In this document: positions 5,238 to 5,332 of the stretch, one piece after another
Layout: every line of letters starts with the position of its first letter
How positions within the stretch are numbered: the first letter of the stretch is position 1
Source: Actinomycetota bacterium
GTDB lineage: Bacteria > Actinomycetota > Humimicrobiia > Humimicrobiales > Humimicrobiaceae
Direction: 5' to 3'
Assembly: GCA_028718045.1 (NCBI GenBank)
Contig: JAQUMQ010000119.1
Location: forward strand, 1 to 5,332
DNA length: 5,332 nucleotides
Program-made: the position numbers and the translations under genes
Notes under the pieces: generated by a model
Told to the model about the DNA's origin: nothing
The model's input: only the letters and a program-made list of their open reading frames with translations
Databases searched by the model: none

Positions 5238-5266
5238 TTGACAAATAAAAAGTAATCCAATATGAT
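5238..5266 (+). promoter_or_regulatory. near-consensus sigma70-type promoter for the right-edge gene
   Basis: TTGACA (5238-5243) and TATGAT (5261-5266) are separated by 17 bp, scoring 6/6 and 5/6 against consensus. The expected transcription start is near 5273, inside the first of three tandem operator-like repeats. It lies just after the transposase remnant and about 37 bp before the first candidate start codon of the next gene. Confidence 0.85.
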
Positions 5267-5267
5267 A

Positions 5268-5303
5268 TAAGCGTTTACATAAGCGTTTACATAACCGTTT
5301 ACA
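5268..5303 (+). promoter_or_regulatory. three tandem 12-bp LacI-type operator-like repeats
   Basis: TAAGCGTTTACA occurs at 5268-5279 and 5280-5291, then TAACCGTTTACA at 5292-5303. Each unit contains an imperfect palindrome centred on CpG (TAAGC/GTTTA, 4 of 5 positions symmetrical), the layout of LacI/GalR-family operators. Centres lie at 5272/5273, 5284/5285 and 5296/5297, exactly 12 bp apart and covering the predicted start point of transcription. A bound repressor would block initiation or promoter escape. With the following MATL-type start, autoregulation by the encoded protein is the likely function. The repeats are plain in the sequence; the operator role is inference. Confidence 0.7.
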
Positions 5304-5332
5304 TGGAAAATAAAAAGAAAATGGCAACTCTG
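5303..5332 (+). CDS. probable LacI-family transcriptional regulator, first ten codons only
   Basis: Only MENKKKMATL is visible before the right edge. A MATL opening after a few Lys residues is typical of LacI/GalR repressors, whose helix-turn-helix begins MATLKDVAKxAGVS, but ten residues cannot prove the family. Support comes from context: a strong promoter and three CpG-centred operator-like repeats immediately upstream, and a sugar kinase and permease on the same strand. ATG 5303 is the first ATG after the in-frame TAA at 5246-5248. ATG 5321 (Met7), preceded by GGAAAA at 5305-5310, is equally plausible. If 5303 is used, the start codon overlaps the third repeat. Confidence 0.5.
   Translation, partial: MENKKKMATL

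Noticed and set aside
5268..5303. CRISPR array or plasmid-type iterons
   Set aside because: Units are 12 bp with no spacers and only three copies, and they sit between a -10 box and a start codon, which fits operators far better.

Overview
The window comes from an AT-rich bacterial chromosome (roughly one third G+C by eye, not counted). It has two divergent halves separated by a regulatory intergenic region. The organism cannot be named from this sequence. The ribD-ribE-ribB(A) order under an FMN riboswitch, the sigma70-type promoters and a LacI-type start would fit a low-GC anaerobe, either Firmicutes-like or deltaproteobacterium-like.

Left half, minus strand (about 2786 down to 1): a riboflavin biosynthesis operon. 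A good promoter (TTGATT, 17 bp, TATAAT) drives an RNA leader that opens at once with an FMN riboswitch (2750-2641). An intrinsic terminator follows (2600-2570), then a long AT-rich leader, ribD (bifunctional deaminase/reductase), ribE (riboflavin synthase) and the first 97 codons of a ribB/ribBA-type gene that runs off the left edge and overlaps ribE by 17 nt. The 3' strand of riboswitch helix P1 is complementary to the terminator loop and 3' arm, so a ligand-controlled terminator/antiterminator switch can be read directly from the sequence. Two of the enzymes are unusual. The visible DHBP-synthase region has replaced several residues of its catalytic signature, and RibD has Phe where the family normally has His in the PCSHxGKTPPC motif.

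Middle (2374-3052): besides the riboswitch there is a tandem 10-bp repeat, a short stretch of different composition with a 33-codon minus-strand ORF of doubtful status, and a 15-bp direct repeat just upstream of the first plus-strand gene.

Right half, plus strand: a 10-TM EamA/DMT-family permease (best start ATG 3053 with a good Shine-Dalgarno) and, 46 bp on, a PfkB-family sugar kinase of the fructokinase type. A decayed C-terminal fragment of an IS256/Mutator-family transposase begins within a few bases of the kinase stop. The right edge carries a near-consensus promoter (TTGACA, 17 bp, TATGAT) followed by three tandem 12-bp repeats. Each is an imperfect palindrome centred on CpG, as in LacI-family operators. 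They lie immediately before a CDS starting MENKKKMATL, which looks like the beginning of a LacI-family repressor. The likely reading is an autoregulated sugar-responsive repressor next to a sugar kinase and permease, but most of the repressor is outside the window.

No CRISPR array, tRNA, rRNA or intact mobile element is visible. Nothing here amounts to a wholly new system. The best leads are the altered RibB domain and the triple operator at the right edge.
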